Assembly (NCBI RefSeq): GCF_030936135.1
Contig: NC_082605.1
Coordinates: 19,426,261-19,490,260, forward strand
Length of the DNA stretch: 64,000 nt
Reading direction: 5' to 3'
DNA from: Gavia stellata
Lineage: Eukaryota; Chordata; Aves; Gaviiformes; Gaviidae
Each line of letters begins with the position of its first letter. Positions within the stretch are counted from its first letter, which is position 1. This document shows positions 29,262 through 44,200 of this stretch, in pieces. The notes under the pieces are model-generated. The model was not told the origin of the DNA and made no database searches. It worked only from the letters and a program-made list of their open reading frames with translations. The position numbers were made by a program, and so were the translations under genes.

Positions 29262-32083
29262 TTTATTTTACCCTGACCCATGCTTTTTACAGTTTATACA
29301 CATTTTACAGCTAGAAACCAAGGGTTCCAATTTCACCGTGCGACAACCCATTTCATTTCGTATTCAGGATCATTATAGCCCTTAGTAAAACATGTACGTA
29401 AATGGCAACAAACTTGTAGCAGGACAAAAAAATTAATAGAACTAACCCTCTCTTCTCATGTACAGATACCTACGATTTTGAACACCAACTCCTGCGGTGA
29501 TAAAGGATCCAACAAATGGCCTAGAGAAGCCAGTACCAGCGTAGCCTATACCTCATCCAAAGCCACCTACACGAAGGGAGGCTTTTCCATTACCTTCCAT
29601 GGACTAGGAAATAAGCCCCCTCAAAACAGTATACTTTGAGTACGCCTTTAAATAGCATTTCTTCATATTTGCATATGCAGCAAACAGAGGTATAAATTAG
29701 TTGCTTTCAGAAGGAATATTCTAAAACAATAAATTTAAAACAGAAGTGGACATTAGTATTCTGAACTAGGTCCTTTCATCAAAGATGACCAAAACATAAT
29801 ACTTTAAAGCCTGTTACCTTCCAACAGCCGCTTTGTTTTCTAAGGCTCTTTTGATTAAGACACAGCAGGCCATCTGATTCTCATGTGATAGTAAAGGTTG
29901 CACTAAACAGGAATAAAGAATCCAAAAATACAAATATTTACATCTGTTTTTGTAAAATTTAAGAATCTAATACTCTGACAAATGCTTTTATATCTAAAAG
30001 TTAATGCTGACTGCAAGTTAAAATTCCCCATTTACCTAAGCTCCTCCTGAAAACCCAAGATAGTCTGAGATCTACTCAAAATAGTACCTTCAGCCCCTAA
30101 GGAGTATCTACTCCAACATTACACAGGAAATGTTACCTTCAAAAGCACTGGCAGCAATAGGTCCAAATAAAAGTTCAAAGGATTTTTATTTTTTTTATTT
30201 ATTTTTTTTAAGTGCTGCATTTGTCTACCAAGACTGTAAAAAAATGGTGAAAATCAGCAATTCATTGATTTGCTGCAGTAGATAAAACCTGAACAGAATT
30301 TTTAATTGTTGACCATCATAAAAAGTTGTTTTTTAAGGCTGAACTTCTAACATTTGCACATCATAAATCTAAGACACAGCAAATCAGTAAGTTCCAACAA
30401 GTGCTTTTATATGAAGTGTGTTTTGGGGGGTTTTGTGTTTGGGCTTTTTGTTTGGTGGTTTTTGTTTGGTTGGTTTTTTTAAACTTGGTTTCCTCATGGA
30501 AAGAAAGAAAAAAAAAAAGGTCTTATTTTATTAAAGCAGTTAAAATTTCTATGACAGATGGGGAGTTAAGACAAATTTTAGTGTTCTTGCTCTGTGGCTT
30601 TATTGAAATCCTCAGAGTAACTGCCTGAATCTCAAACAGAACTAGGCTCTTCCACAAACATATCCTTGCCTGCGTAACTTCAGCGACTACCTGTTCTCCC
30701 AATAAGGAATAAATCCCTCACACACGTAGAAAAGTCATATTGCTGAGAGGCTCTTCTCCAGAAGCAATTTTTCTTCATTCACATCCTCTGTCTCTCTCAG
30801 CTCACTGAATACACAGGCAGGAACAGAGTTCTCCAACACAAATTACAACGCACACAGATGTGAAAGAAACCTCTCACAATAGAGGCAATGGTAGGCTAAG
30901 CAAAGAATTTCAACTGCCAAGTATTTTTAACTGCCAAGTATTTCACACGAGTACCTATCAAGGCTACAGTTCTGAGATGTAGCAAAATATTCGCTGTCTG
31001 GAATGCAGAGAGGAAGACGCAAGCTTCTCCCCCCAATTCTCAGCATGCCCAAGGGTCCAATTCAAACATTTCCTCTGACATTACCGAAAATGCAGCTAAA
31101 CGTCAAGCCACGTGGATGCTATTTGACCAATACCTTGCTTAAGGAATGGCATGAGAAATACTTTGCAGCCACTGGAGACTTGCTTGAAACTATATTAAGT
31201 CACAGTACAATTATGCAAAAAGTCTAAGCCTTGCTACTTATATACAAGGAACCATGAGAGCAGCAGCAATCAATTAAAAAAAAAAAATTTTCTTCATTCT
31301 TCTGAACTGTTTTTAGCTGCTGTTAAAAATCAGCATCTGACCCTAGAACAAATATCAAATAGTTCAGATTTCTGGTGTTAAAAGTTAAACACATTTAGAA
31401 TTACAAGCAGAGCTCTAAACAGCTCTTGAGACAACACTAGCAATATACAAGATGAAGCTGTAATTTAAAGTCTCATCCGAGTCTCACACTTGGCATTAGA
31501 GAACTTAGCGTAAAATAGTCAGCCTAATCTGATTTAAGAATAGAGAATTATCATCCTAACATGTTCAGATGCTGTGAGTACAAATACGAGATTTTCCTGT
31601 CATAAAAATATCCACCAATTATGCTTCAGACAGCAAGCCACTGCTATTTTGTTATTAAAAATTAACTGATGAGATTTTAGAAAAACTCATATTAAGAACA
31701 CTTAAGACTTCTGATTTCATTTTCATAGGTATAGAGTTTATGAATCAACAGCTGCTTCAGTAAAACTCATGCCTTCCAGTGGTGTCTCATGAGGTAACCA
31801 TCATCATTTCTGCTACTGTTTACAAGTAAAATGGTCCACCGTTTAGCAAAAACTTAAACAAAGGGATGACTGAAAAAAATTTAAATATTGCACAAATAAT
31901 TTAACTGCAGACAGTACAAGACACTTAAAGCATTGATTTTTTTTGCCAACATATGAAATCTATTATATAGTCACACTTTCTATAATACAGTTATTTTTTT
32001 TACAAGACATTTAAATTTAGCATTTACATAAACAATTATCTTTACAATCTGTTATCATATAATGTTAAGAGTTCCAGCAGGAA
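29262..32083 (-). other. TMF1: Probable TMF1 3' UTR
   Basis: AT-rich sequence 3' of the TMF1 stop with no open frame of note. An AATAAA on the minus strand at 29262-29267 would give a 3' UTR of about 2.8 kb, near the length I recall for human TMF1. Other AATAAA hexamers occur in the T-rich stretch around 30183-30210 and could be used instead. A G/T-rich simple stretch lies at 30422-30482. Confidence 0.45.
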
Positions 32084-32227
32084 TTAATTTTGTCTTTGTT
32101 TTAAAAGTTCATCTATCTGAGTCTTGTACATGTTTTTCACATCTTCGAGATCCAGTCGGAGTTCTTCAGCTTCCTCTGCTTTCTCTCCATACATCTGAAG
32201 AATTGTATTGTATCTTTGATCCAAATC
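32084..32227 (-). CDS. TMF1: TMF1 exon 17 (residues 1060-1106 and stop)
   Basis: Acceptor CCTTGCAG. Encodes DLDQRYNTILQMYGEKAEEA through MYKTQIDELLKQRQN, stop TAA at 32084-32086. This is the end of the C-terminal coiled coil. Confidence 0.96.
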   Translation of the reverse strand, partial: DLDQRYNTILQMYGEKAEEAEELRLDLEDVKNMYKTQIDELLKQRQN

Positions 32228-35200
32228 CTGCAAGGACATGTAGTTTGTTATTTAACTCTTTCAACTTAAAAAAAAGTTGCTGCTAGGATAGGGTTTTACA
32301 CTACTAGGGAAAGTAAGTGTAGCATTATTTTATCAAAGTATAATCACTTTACAATAAAGCACATGGTAAACTCTTCAAAAATACTTTTTGCTTTGACTCT
32401 CTGAATATGGCTAGATTTATACTCTAGATATAAAAGGAAGATATCCCAAAGACAAAGAACCTTGACTACAAAGATTTAGTGCTGGCTTCAGAGGACGTAC
32501 TGAAGCACCTTGAAGTTTAACTGCTATAAGCATTAAAAACAGTTAGCAAACGGCAGTAAGTTTTAATCCAGGAATGAGCACCATTTGTGAAATGTTTCAT
32601 CAGGATATTTAACATTCTGTATTTATACAACAATGATCATTTCCAAAATTATTCCAAGGCTATTTCCATTATTTCAATTTAAGTTCTTAAACAGAGGATT
32701 AAAATATTTGTCCTATTACCTGTATCACTACTGCACATTCATTCAGCTTCTGCATCACTCTCATAAATCCATGCTATTTATCAAAACACCCCCTTTACTA
32801 AAAAGGCTACTTCCAGAAAAGTGTCTTAAATAAGGGAAACAAAAAAAATGTTCTCTCCCTGATTTAGCGTGCAATCTTATACATAGCACACATTTCTAAC
32901 AACTGCATTTTGAAGTGACTACCTAGTCATTGAGTAGGCATTTTCAGATTCTACCATGTAAGAAAAAAACACGCTCTTCAGTCATTTATGATTAGGGACA
33001 GATTTGAATGTAATTATAAATTGATAGTGGTATTCCTAAAAAACCCCAAATATGTCAATTTTACATCAGATTTACAACAGAAATACACTTACCTTTAACT
33101 GTGCACGTAATTTTGGTATTTCCTTCACTTTTTCTTCAAGTTCATCGTTTTGATTTGTTAATTTAACCAGTTCTTCTGCCATTATTGATCGAGTTTTCTC
33201 AAGGTTTCCAATTTCCAGCTAAGGTAAACACTTATAACAATTAGGACAAGGAAAGAATTTACCATACTTATAAAACACTGTATCTTCTCAAATCTGATCA
33301 GTGGTTTGGTTTTTTCCTTTTTCAGATAGACAAGTTAAGTTTTCTGGATAGGTCCTTGCCAAAACAAAAAAGGAAGCAACAAATCCTTCTCTTGCTTTTC
33401 CCTACACGTACCTCCAGCGGCTATCCTGGTTAACAGAATTGTCATGAAAGGGGAAGAGTGAATGCACTCTGCTGTGAGGAGAATGACCAAGCTTTTTGAA
33501 TACAAAATTGATTGCATATATTTTATATGGAATATGAAATATGAATATAATATTGATTGCATTAGTATTTACTTATAAATGCTGTGTTTGGTTATATAAA
33601 CTACAGTACCTGCAAATGTGAAATCTCTCCTTCTCTTAGTTTTAGCTGTGATTGAAGGTTTTCAATTATACTTGAACCTGCTCCCATCCTTATAGCATCA
33701 TAAAGATTGCTCCCACTAGTAGCTATCGGCCCAAATGAGTGATCATGAGGATCATCCTACAAACAAAAGGTTAGAAAAGCTGAAAATTAGACAAAAGTGT
33801 GCACCCTCTGGAATCTTCCCTCTTGCAAAGTATTATTTCATTTAAGATTTAAAATTATACTTTTACTAGGCAAGCATTTCAATGCTTAAAGTTTGTTTTT
33901 AAAACAAAAGCTTAAGGAGAATAGGTACAATTCAAGATAGCTCCTTACTGGCAAGTCCTCATGTCACCTATATAACTGTCATTTAACTTGGACATCAATA
34001 ACCATACCCATAGGAAAGCAGCAGACTTCACACAGACCACAACAGTCAATGATACTGCCTAGGAAGCAGGATTGTGCCCTAAACCAGGATTGCTAGTAAA
34101 AATAAATTAATTGATTTGACTCCTACTAGTGTTATTCAATTCTTCTAGATGAAATTAGACATGTAAACTCAGCACCAATACATGTATATATTACTCTGCA
34201 ATAAAAATTGTAGTTTTACCCTGCCTTTCACAGAGGCTTTACAATCGGACATCTTGTAAGCAAGTTTTAGAAGTTTCTGCATAGGAATTACCTCGTCTAA
34301 GGCCAATATACTCTTGAAGAGTCATTTTGTACATTAATAAGACTTCCTGAAGAGGAAAAAAAGCAGTCAAAAAAAAAAGAAGCCAGTATAACCGATATAT
34401 GATACCTGTGAGAGGAAAGATGTCTGAAGACCTGCCATGTCAACTCCACTTATGGAACTAGAGCGTGACATAGTTGGAGTACTTGAAACAGTTTCAACCG
34501 TAAATGACTTCCGATCCTTAAAAAAACCAAAAAACAAAACACCATAAAACAAAACACACCAACACACCACACCACCAGTTAGATAAAAACAGTTTACAAG
34601 ACGGTGAAAGACAGATTCTGTAAAGAACAGATCGCCCTTTTCCACCAACAACTATAGCACACAATGTGACAGATAACCTTTCCCCTTCCCCCACCCCTAA
34701 AATATATGAAAGTTCAACAATGAAGAATTACTGTGCTACTAACACTTCTGGCCTATGTTCAAGTCCTCAAACTTTTCAGGAAACAAAGACAGAAGTTGCA
34801 AATTACACCATAAGAATTTCTCTTTCAAGTAGCCAAGGGAGATTCAGAGGCAGTTTTGTATTCCCAAATGTATCACAGGAAGAATATCCTAAACCCAGAA
34901 GTATGTCTCTTTTTAGAATGCATGTTAATACTTTTTTTTTTTAAACAAAGTGTATGAATTCAATTTTGAGATTTCTCACATGCTAATACCTGACATACCT
35001 CCCAGACAGACTGACCTCTTTTTACAGGCAGCATCTGAAAGTATGCTAACCTCCAAAAGATAAAGCAGCTAGACTTTAGAACTGGAGATGGTTAAGAAAC
35101 CAGTAATAGAAACAGTTTTACTTGAATACCAACTGCTAATTAGCAGTAACAAAGTTACTGACTATCCATTACTGTTCTGAGACTTGTGACTTAAGCTGGA

Positions 35201-38200
35201 AAGCATGTGGTACATTACACACAGTCATGTGAAACACAAACAGGAATTCAGTGGAAGCAATGCTAGTAGTCTAACCAAAGAAAACAAGTAGCTTCAGAAG
35301 AAAAAGAATCCAAGAGCATTAAAAAAAAAATCAGAAGAAGATTAAAACAATCATTATCCATTATTTATCTCTTCTCAGGTTAAATAGACTATTACTCAAG
35401 ACTCACTTCAGTTGAGTACCACACAAGCACTTATTTCACACAATAAAGAAAAAGCCAAGTTCCTAACGCCTAGGCTGACAGTATGTACTGCACTGCTCTA
35501 AGTCCACTTTGTTGCTTGTGACAGTTTCAGGTTCTAGATATCTACTAAAATAATGATAGTATCAATAAGATTGAACAGAAATGTTAGGTTTTGGTACCTT
35601 TTCCTTTGCTGCTTCTTGCACGAAAATTGCCTTCTTTCTTTCCTGTTCAACTTTCATCTTCTCCATTTCTAACTGAGTAGCTAGCAGTGTCTACAAAAAC
35701 AAATACAGGTTGTTAACCTCCTGCTAGCTCAGACTTCAACGATAATACAGCTGAAAGCTGAAGTAGGCAATACCTTTTCTTTCTTTGCGTCTTCCAAGGT
35801 TTTTGCATACTCATCTTTGAGCCCTTCTAGTTCAACCTCATACCTACATTGAGGAAAGAAAGAGGTAGAGAAAGTCAGTAAATATGTATTCTGTGTTTAC
35901 TTTAGATTCATATACTTTTAAAACAAACATAGCTTCAGGGCTTTAAAACATTATGAAAGTAAAATGCTTCAATCTTTAGCATGAAACAAAATAACCCTAA
36001 CAAGTTGGACAACTTTTATCAACAGCTGTCATCATTTTGCACAGTCATACCAACACTCAAAAGAATCAAGTCTTCCAACTTGCAAAGAGGTCTGCTGCAG
36101 ACAGTTACATAAGAGACAGCTTACTCCATCTCACTACAATTTTAAAGAGACACTGTTAACCAAAAACGCAACTCACCTACTGTTTTCATTTTCCATTTTC
36201 TTCAATCTGTTTCTCTCCACTTCTAGCTGAGCCTGAAGGCGTGTATTTTCTTGCCTTAAAAGACTATTCTGAGATTCAGTAGAAGACATCTGAATTTTAT
36301 TAGAAAGAAGTTCTTCTGTAGCAGCCCGTTCTCGCTCAGCAGCTGCTGCTAAAAGAGTTTGAGATTCACCTAATATTAAGGAAAAACACGGAATTTAACT
36401 TTTTTGATCAAACATCTATAACATGGGCCAATTATTATTTGAGATTTTAGTTTAAACTAATTTTTCTTTCTAAAAAACAAAACAAGCAAGCAAACAACCA
36501 AAAAAACCCACCCAACCCAGAACTATTTTCTGTTGTAAAGGAAATTAAATATTTTCCACCATACAGTTAGAGGAACAAAGCAATGCAGAACAAGGAGACT
36601 TGATACTCTTTCAGAATGCAATATACAATTACAGATTGCCTCCAGAAAGGAAGCAATTTCTCTGGGTCCACCTTGGGCATTTTATGCACTTTTCATTCAA
36701 AATAAGAGACTACTACTGTATCAACAAATATATGTCTCATTACCAATGCAGTTAGGTAAGTAAATTATTCCAACCTTTACAATATGGAATCTAAGCATCA
36801 GGCTTGACAACTGAAAATGCTGGTGTACTTTCAGCATCTCCATGTCCATCCTACCTTCAGATTCCGTAAAGACATGTACACCTTAACACCTCTGTCTTGC
36901 AATCTTATGTTACACTATGTTTTAACGAGTATCAGTGAATTACCTGTCCAAGAACCTTGGTAGAATATCCCACCTACCATTTCCTTACAGGAAAGAATTT
37001 TGTGCTTATCTCTCCTGACCCACCATCTATGTTTTAGGCAAGCGTCAAGCCCTTCTCATTTACCGTCAGCCATCTCACATCTTCATCGAGAGCCTCACTG
37101 TTCAGTAAAAGCTAAAATCATCTTACCAAGTCTGTCAGAAAGGTTCTTTTCCAATTTTTCCCACGCAGAGGTCTGCGCTCCCAGTGTGGCTTGCAGATTT
37201 TCTATCTGCCGGAGAAGTGGCCGTGTAGCAGATGTAACACTTTGACTTAGTTCCTGGTTCCGGCTCTCTGCTTCTTGGAGTCTCTGAAATCACAAATTAA
37301 ATACAATTAAGCTTTAAAATCATATGATGGATTAAAACATTAATACAGAATTCAGCTAAACACATAGCTGTTTTACATTCCGAAATTCATACGTTCAGAC
37401 TCACAGTAAAGTGTGAAATTTCAAGATAAGGGCCTAACATTTTTAGATACATGACAGTAACACCCAGTAATTTACATTTCAAGAGCCCTCTGGACATCAC
37501 TTGAAACATTTTGGCAACAATCTATCTTCTGGACCTTAAGAACAAGAAAAATATTTTTAAGAAGCAGCTGAAGAGTCATTTAAAATATATTTTCTAGCAA
37601 CTTTAGAGGACTATCACAAACTTAATGGCTGTACTTTTTCTTACACTAAAAGGATAGCATTCCATTTAAAAGGTATCATAAAAATTATGATTTTGTTTTC
37701 AGTATGTGATTAAAAAAACACTTCTTTTAATATTTTCATTGTTGTTCTACACAGGACAAATACCACAGGTAACCAGGAAAACAAACCTCTCTTTCAGGCT
37801 ATTAATGTCATGCTAGCATTTCATTTTCAGTTCTTAGAAGCCCTCCTTGCAGATGCAAGTTGGCATCATCTATTTGCTATAGTACCTGTTGTAGTTCACT
37901 TATTTCCTGGCGTAAATAGTCTTCTTTTCTTGCTGCCTGCTGTTCTGCACGTTGCAGCGCTAGCCTCAGGTCTGCCACCTAAATAAACAAGACATCGTCA
38001 CTAATCTCTTGCCGAAAGTTATAGTACCACCTATGAATTGCTACAGTCCTATACCATTTTTAAACACTGTTAGACAGGGTACATCTGTTTACAGATTAAA
38101 GGCTTGAGTTTTGCATGCACACAAATAGTTACACTCATTTATCTATCACTAAAATTTTGTCCAACTAAACTTCTTGAACTTTGCATCATGGTAAGAGCAC

Positions 38201-41200
38201 TACAAACTTAACACAGAGCCTGTCAAAAATCACTTTATTTAGGTAAGTGAAATTAAAAGTATTTTTAAAATAAAATTAAAATTTTAAAGCTTAGCACAAC
38301 TACCACTAAAGACTGAACAAGTTCACAGGAAAGAAATCCATTGGGTATTTGCTAAGTACATAAAAATGAGTTCCACCTTACCCTGCATCTGGTTCATTAT
38401 GCCAGATGCACACACCATTGGAGTACATTCACTTTTTCAATGTACAAGTTTTATTCACTGCATTTAAGAACCACCTGAATTGCCAAGGCTTCTTGTTGCT
38501 GCCGTGCCTCATCCTGGGCCTTCTCCAGAGCTAACCCAAGCTCTTCTTTTGCCTTCATTTCCCGACTTAGGGCTGCTTCTTGTGCCTCGCTGTCCTTTGT
38601 AGCATTAGCTTTATGAAGATCTGCAAGTTCCCTGGGGAGGAGAAAAAAAAAAAAAAAGACTTCTTACAGTTTATACTATGCCAACAGTGACTTCACAAAT
38701 AACTTTGTTACATTTCACAAGCACTGCACAAGAAACAGACACAGAAGCTGAATGTATGGTGGAAGACAGGCACACAAATATCTGCTTACTTGTATGCACT
38801 GTCAAGTGCTGCCTGGACACTTCTGTTTCGTTCTTCAAGGTCTTCCACTTCTGCCTGAAGTTTAGCAAGATCCTTTTCTTGTCGCTCTACAACACTGTTC
38901 AGTTGTTTAATGCTGTCTCGATGCTGCTTCTCAAGGTCTTCCTTGCCATCAAGCACCTATTAGAGTGCAAAAAAGCAGCATGAGACCAGTCCCAGTACAT
39001 GGGGTAGACAATGCCATCTGAGGACAATGACAACTGTGGCCACCAATTCAGGATGAAGTTACACAAAACAACTAAACCGATCTAACACTTCCCCAAAAGA
39101 GAAAGGTTTTGCTCCCCCACCTCCCCCAGAGGAGGGGGCTCTTCACCACAGTTTCACATACTTCTTCGTACTGGGTCTGCTGCCTCTAAGGTCTTGATTC
39201 AATCACTAACTGAGCAAAAAAAAACTGCCCAAATTTTGCTGGTACAGGTCTTCCAATAAATATTTAGTGAACTGAATTTGGTCAGCCCACCTGATAACAG
39301 GCAGTGCAAGTACAAACAAGCAGCTGGAGAGATACCCGACTACAGTTGTCAACTGCTCTGAGAATACACCTGGAAATCACATCTCAGTGTTCCAATAATA
39401 TGACAGAGAAGTCTCTCAGAAAATAATAAAAAATAAAAAAAATCAGTCTATCTAGAGCCTCCTCAAAAGGCTACTCTGCAGCTAATATAAAATGCTTTTT
39501 TAAAAAAAAAAAAACTTACCTGTTTTAAATGCTGCAACTCCTCTTCCAATTCCTTAATCTTTTTGTTCTGTTTTGTGTTAATATTTTCTCTTTCTTTCTC
39601 CTTGGCTCTTAATTTCTTAATAATGTTGGAATTATGCAGCTGCTGTTTGGAAAGCTTTTCTCCTGTGAAGAAAATAAACATAAAGCTAGTGTATATTGCT
39701 GTTACTCTATGAACCGCCTCTATTCATGCCTCACCCTGCTCTTCAGTCCCGTGAAAATAATATATCAAAATACTTACTCTTACATTTTTTCATGCAAGAT
39801 CTTAAGTTTTAAATCTACCTTATCCTGAGATGACCTTGCTACACTAAGCTATAGTGAGATAGGACAGGCAGTGAAAGGCTTTGAAAGTAAAGCAAATCAG
39901 CTCATCATATCGGGGGGGGGGGGGGTGGGGGGGGGGGGGTGGGGGGGTGGGGTGGGAAATGGCCTGTCCATTTAGTAACTATATTTTACTTTCAAAATTA
40001 GTAATGGAGACACTGCAGAAACGCCTTGAACAATGCCCTAGTCAGACTTCTGCTGAATGGAACATGGAGCGTTGCACTGCACGCTAGTTTTAGCTCACAG
40101 CACCTTTTAATGCATGCTGCAGAAAGTACCCCTCCAGCTATCTCTATTTGACTGATCCCTCCTGTTGCTCTTTGCTATTAACTAAATGGTTTAAATGTTC
40201 AGAAACATAAAACATGCTTCAAACGACAGGGTTTTTTTCCCCCCACATAAAGGCGGCTCACGTGTGAAAGCAGTACATTTCAAATTAGTCTACAAATTTT
40301 TATTATTTTTTTAATTCTTACCTTCCTCCATTAATCCTTTGATTTGCTCTTCTTTTTCTTTCAGTAATTCAGCAGTTTCATTAGTATTAAGTCTAGTAGC
40401 CAGTTCTTCTTTAACAGTCTTTACTTCCTAAATAATAGGACACAATACTGAAGACCACTTATTAAAATACATTTATGGATAAATGCACAGTAGGTTACAC
40501 TGATCACCTTTTTCTTCTCCACTTCCTCTCAAAAGGCTTTCCTCTGAAAATAGTTTAGGTTGGAAGGGAACTCTGGAGATTATCTGATCAAATCAGATTG
40601 CTCAGAGCCTTATTCCATGAAGTTTTAAAAACCTCCAAGGACTGAGACCCCATAAATTCTCTGTACAACTTGTTCCAACTCCTTCTTCCATTTCACTTTC
40701 TACACTTTAAAACTAACCATTACTGTCACACACAGGTATCAGATAATTTTTCTATTTCAGTTTAACTACTGTGCCAACACAGTAACACATACAGTGACAA
40801 AACAACTGTGAGAAGTTTTTTTCCAGTTACAGATTTGAGTTTACTTTTTGCAGAGAGCTAGAGAAATGTAATGCTGTGATAGCGTGTCAAGAACATTTAA
40901 ACTCCATAAACTTTGTTGCTGCAGACTTCTTTTTTCCCCTCCAAACCAGACTAACTTTAACGTAAATGAGTTCCCTAACTTGGTTCACAACATGGCTGCA
41001 AGAATACATGTGTCAACACAAGGAGATAACAAGGAGCCTGGGAGGCCAGAATCAGCTTATGACAGTTACTAATACCACGAGATGGCACCTGTCAGTCTCA
41101 TGCTTTTTCCTAGCTTAATTTTTATGAATCTCAAGAAATGTAACTGTGTTCTAAAATAATAAACATTCATTTCACTAAAAGCCAAATTACCTTTTTAGCT

Positions 41201-44200
41201 GCATCTCTTTCTTTGCAGGCTAGCTGGAGCTTCTTTTCAGCATCCGCAATTCGCTGCGCAAACTCCTCTTTAAGAGATGAAAGGCTACTGCTCTCTTCTT
41301 TCATTCTAAACATTTCACTACATTTAAAATTAATATTTCAGAACAGTTGCATAGTTACGTGACATTCCAAGCAGTTTGCAACAGGTTGTCTTAAATGCTT
41401 TTAAAATGTGGTTTTTTGGTTTTTTTTTTGCCGTTGGTTTTTTTATTTTACACACGTTAACCACAAGTTGAAAAAAACACATCCATATTAGAAGCACTCA
41501 AAGATCTTTATTAATTCAGTAATTTACCCATGAAAACAATGAAATGCTTGATTTACCTTAAATGTTTTACCCCTTAATCAAGTTCTTTCTGATCAACCAT
41601 AGTCTGCATTATATACAGGGCAAATGACTAAATGTATTTTTAAGTTAAGATCAATTTAGTCATTAAATAATGACTTCACATATAATCTGAAAAATTTTAA
41701 ACTTGATTATTTGATCAGTAAATGGGTAAATCCAACTTTTTTTTCCCCTTTTAACTGAATTAAATAACAAATTCAGGTTTTTCCCTACAACCAGCCCTTC
41801 AACCACACTTTCACTGCCTACACTTCAGTCAGCAAATTACTTAGTAAATCAAGTTCATCCATCTGTATCAGAAAAGTCAGGCTCCCTTAATAGCTGAATC
41901 CAGTCTTCTAACAAAGATCTTTATTAATAACTAAGTCTGACTCTACATGTCTGTTTATGATTTACCGCTTGCTTACTGAAAAATCTTTCACCAGCCTCTT
42001 CCCAAAAGAGATTTTGGCCCCAAGAAATAATGTGTCTTTAAAAAAATACCATCACAGCACATGCAATCATTATTTCCACCTTTGCCAAACAGTGCACATC
42101 CCTTGCAACCTTTGTTCTAGCTATAAAGCTACTTGTTTTACAATATTGTCTACTGATTGTATTACATTAAAGTTACAGTTACACCCACTACCGTGTATAT
42201 TTTCATACTTACTCTTTTAGGTTATCATAAGCTTCTTCCAGGCGCGCCTTTTCTTTACTAGTACTTAATAACTGTATTTCCCTCTTCTCCAGTTTCTCAG
42301 TTAATGAATCAATCATCTGGACAATGTTTTTACAGATAAAGATCAGATGAATGGGACAATTAAAACACAAGAGGGGCAGGCTTCCCCTTCCCCCCACCAT
42401 TCCCTCCCAACACTATTTAAAACTGAACTTGTCAATGTTTTTAGGAATTTGAGGTAAAAGTCAATGAAGATTACCATGTTTCTGCCACATAAATTTAGAG
42501 CTAAGCAATCTCTAAACACAAGACACCTGTTTTCTACAGGTGTAGAAATCCCACTAAGTAAGCACATGTGGCTTAGATAAGTTCCTCAACAAAATCATCA
42601 ACAGTTATATTTAATCATAAATGAAGTTTTTAAAGAGAGCTGATAGCCTATAAAACTATAGCTAACACTAACCATTAAGAAATATTAGCACAAAGCAGCA
42701 AAACAGCATCAGATGAGGGAAGAAAACTTTCAGGCAGGGTGAAGAGCTCTTAGCTCACATCATCAAAATCATTTCTTAAAACCAGATTTTGGAAAGCTAA
42801 ATACAGAGAAATAACCCAAACATACAAACAAATGAAACAGATTCTGTAAGTGTAGCTCAACACAGCCCATGAAAGACAAAATTTGCTGTAGTCCATTATC
42901 ACTATTTCCCACAATGTATAACCATTTCAGTTAGGAAAACTTATGGCTAACAGTCCATGGCTTTGGAGTTCCCTAAGGAATTTACACTGACATTCTGTAC
43001 GATTTACACAAAAAAATGCTTTCCTTAAAGCACAGATTACATTGGGGTTTTATGAACTCCCATAAGCAATGGCTTTTCCCTTATTACTATCAGAAACGTC
43101 ACCAGATTCACAAACAGGCCTACAGGGCAAGGCCATGAATAGGGCCCATCTACATCACACATTAAGCACATAGACTATGAGCAAAGCAAAACGCAAAGAA
43201 ACAGAGCAAAACACATGTCAAAAGAGCTCAGAAATTAAAAAAGCTCAGAAATTAAAAACAAGAATAGAGGGACAGGAAGGTGACAAAGGAATTGAAAAAA
43301 GATGGCGCACACAATACACTGGCAGAACTGGACAAAACACACTGCTTCAAAGCTCCAGTTTAGCCTTCCATACGCTTGAGTATCCTACTTCGCCACATTT
43401 ATAGTCATTTCATTTATTTAAACTAGCCATACAAGTTTCTTTTAATCTATTCACTATCCATAACTAAGCTTACCTTCATTAAAAACCCTTCTTTTTACGT
43501 AAAGATTATTTCTGCTAAACCCAGACGTTAATTTATCTAGTAAAAAGGACATATTTACACTAACTACTGCGATCCTCAAAGAATATGAATAACGCTCCTG
43601 GAATGTAAACAAATTTTGACAGTTTGCAAGTCTATGGAAAAAAAATGCTTGCAAAATATTATCTTGACTATTGCTGAAACACTAAAGGCTTGTGGTTCCA
43701 TAATTCAAATCAAAATACTTCAAGGAATCTCTTACACCTTTCACAGAAAAAAAAAATTACACCAATTAAAATTACACATTTGACATATCAAGGCTTTCTG
43801 TTTGCTAACACTACTCACAATTCGCAATAATGGTAACTAGGTGGATTAAGTGAAACCCAAAATTATTTGGCCACAAATTTCACCAGTATTCTTCCACTGC
43901 AGAAGATCAAGGACAGTCTTCTACAAGGTAAGGTAGTTCTGCATCAACTAATTCATTCAAATAAGGAGAAGCTAACACCTATATAAGGAGATGATAGGAG
44001 TTTCATTTGTAATTAAAGGGTGTGCTTGCAAAAAACATTTTACAGTTACCTTTTTAAGGTCTTGCTTTTCAGCGTCGTCTTCTAACAATTTTTCAACAGC
44101 ATCCTGCTGTGGCTCAGTCTCCTCTTTCACAATCTGTTCTTCAACAGTTTGCGCAGTAGCAACCAAAACATCTGGCTGCTCAGAATTAACAGGGGTCGCG

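Noticed and set aside
30912-30943. Two copies of AACTGCCAAGTATTT
   Set aside because: Short local duplication in the TMF1 3' UTR region, not supported as a functional element.
43225-43257. Tandem AGCTCAGAAATTAAAA duplication
   Set aside because: Two short copies in a TMF1 intron; ordinary slippage with no sign of function.
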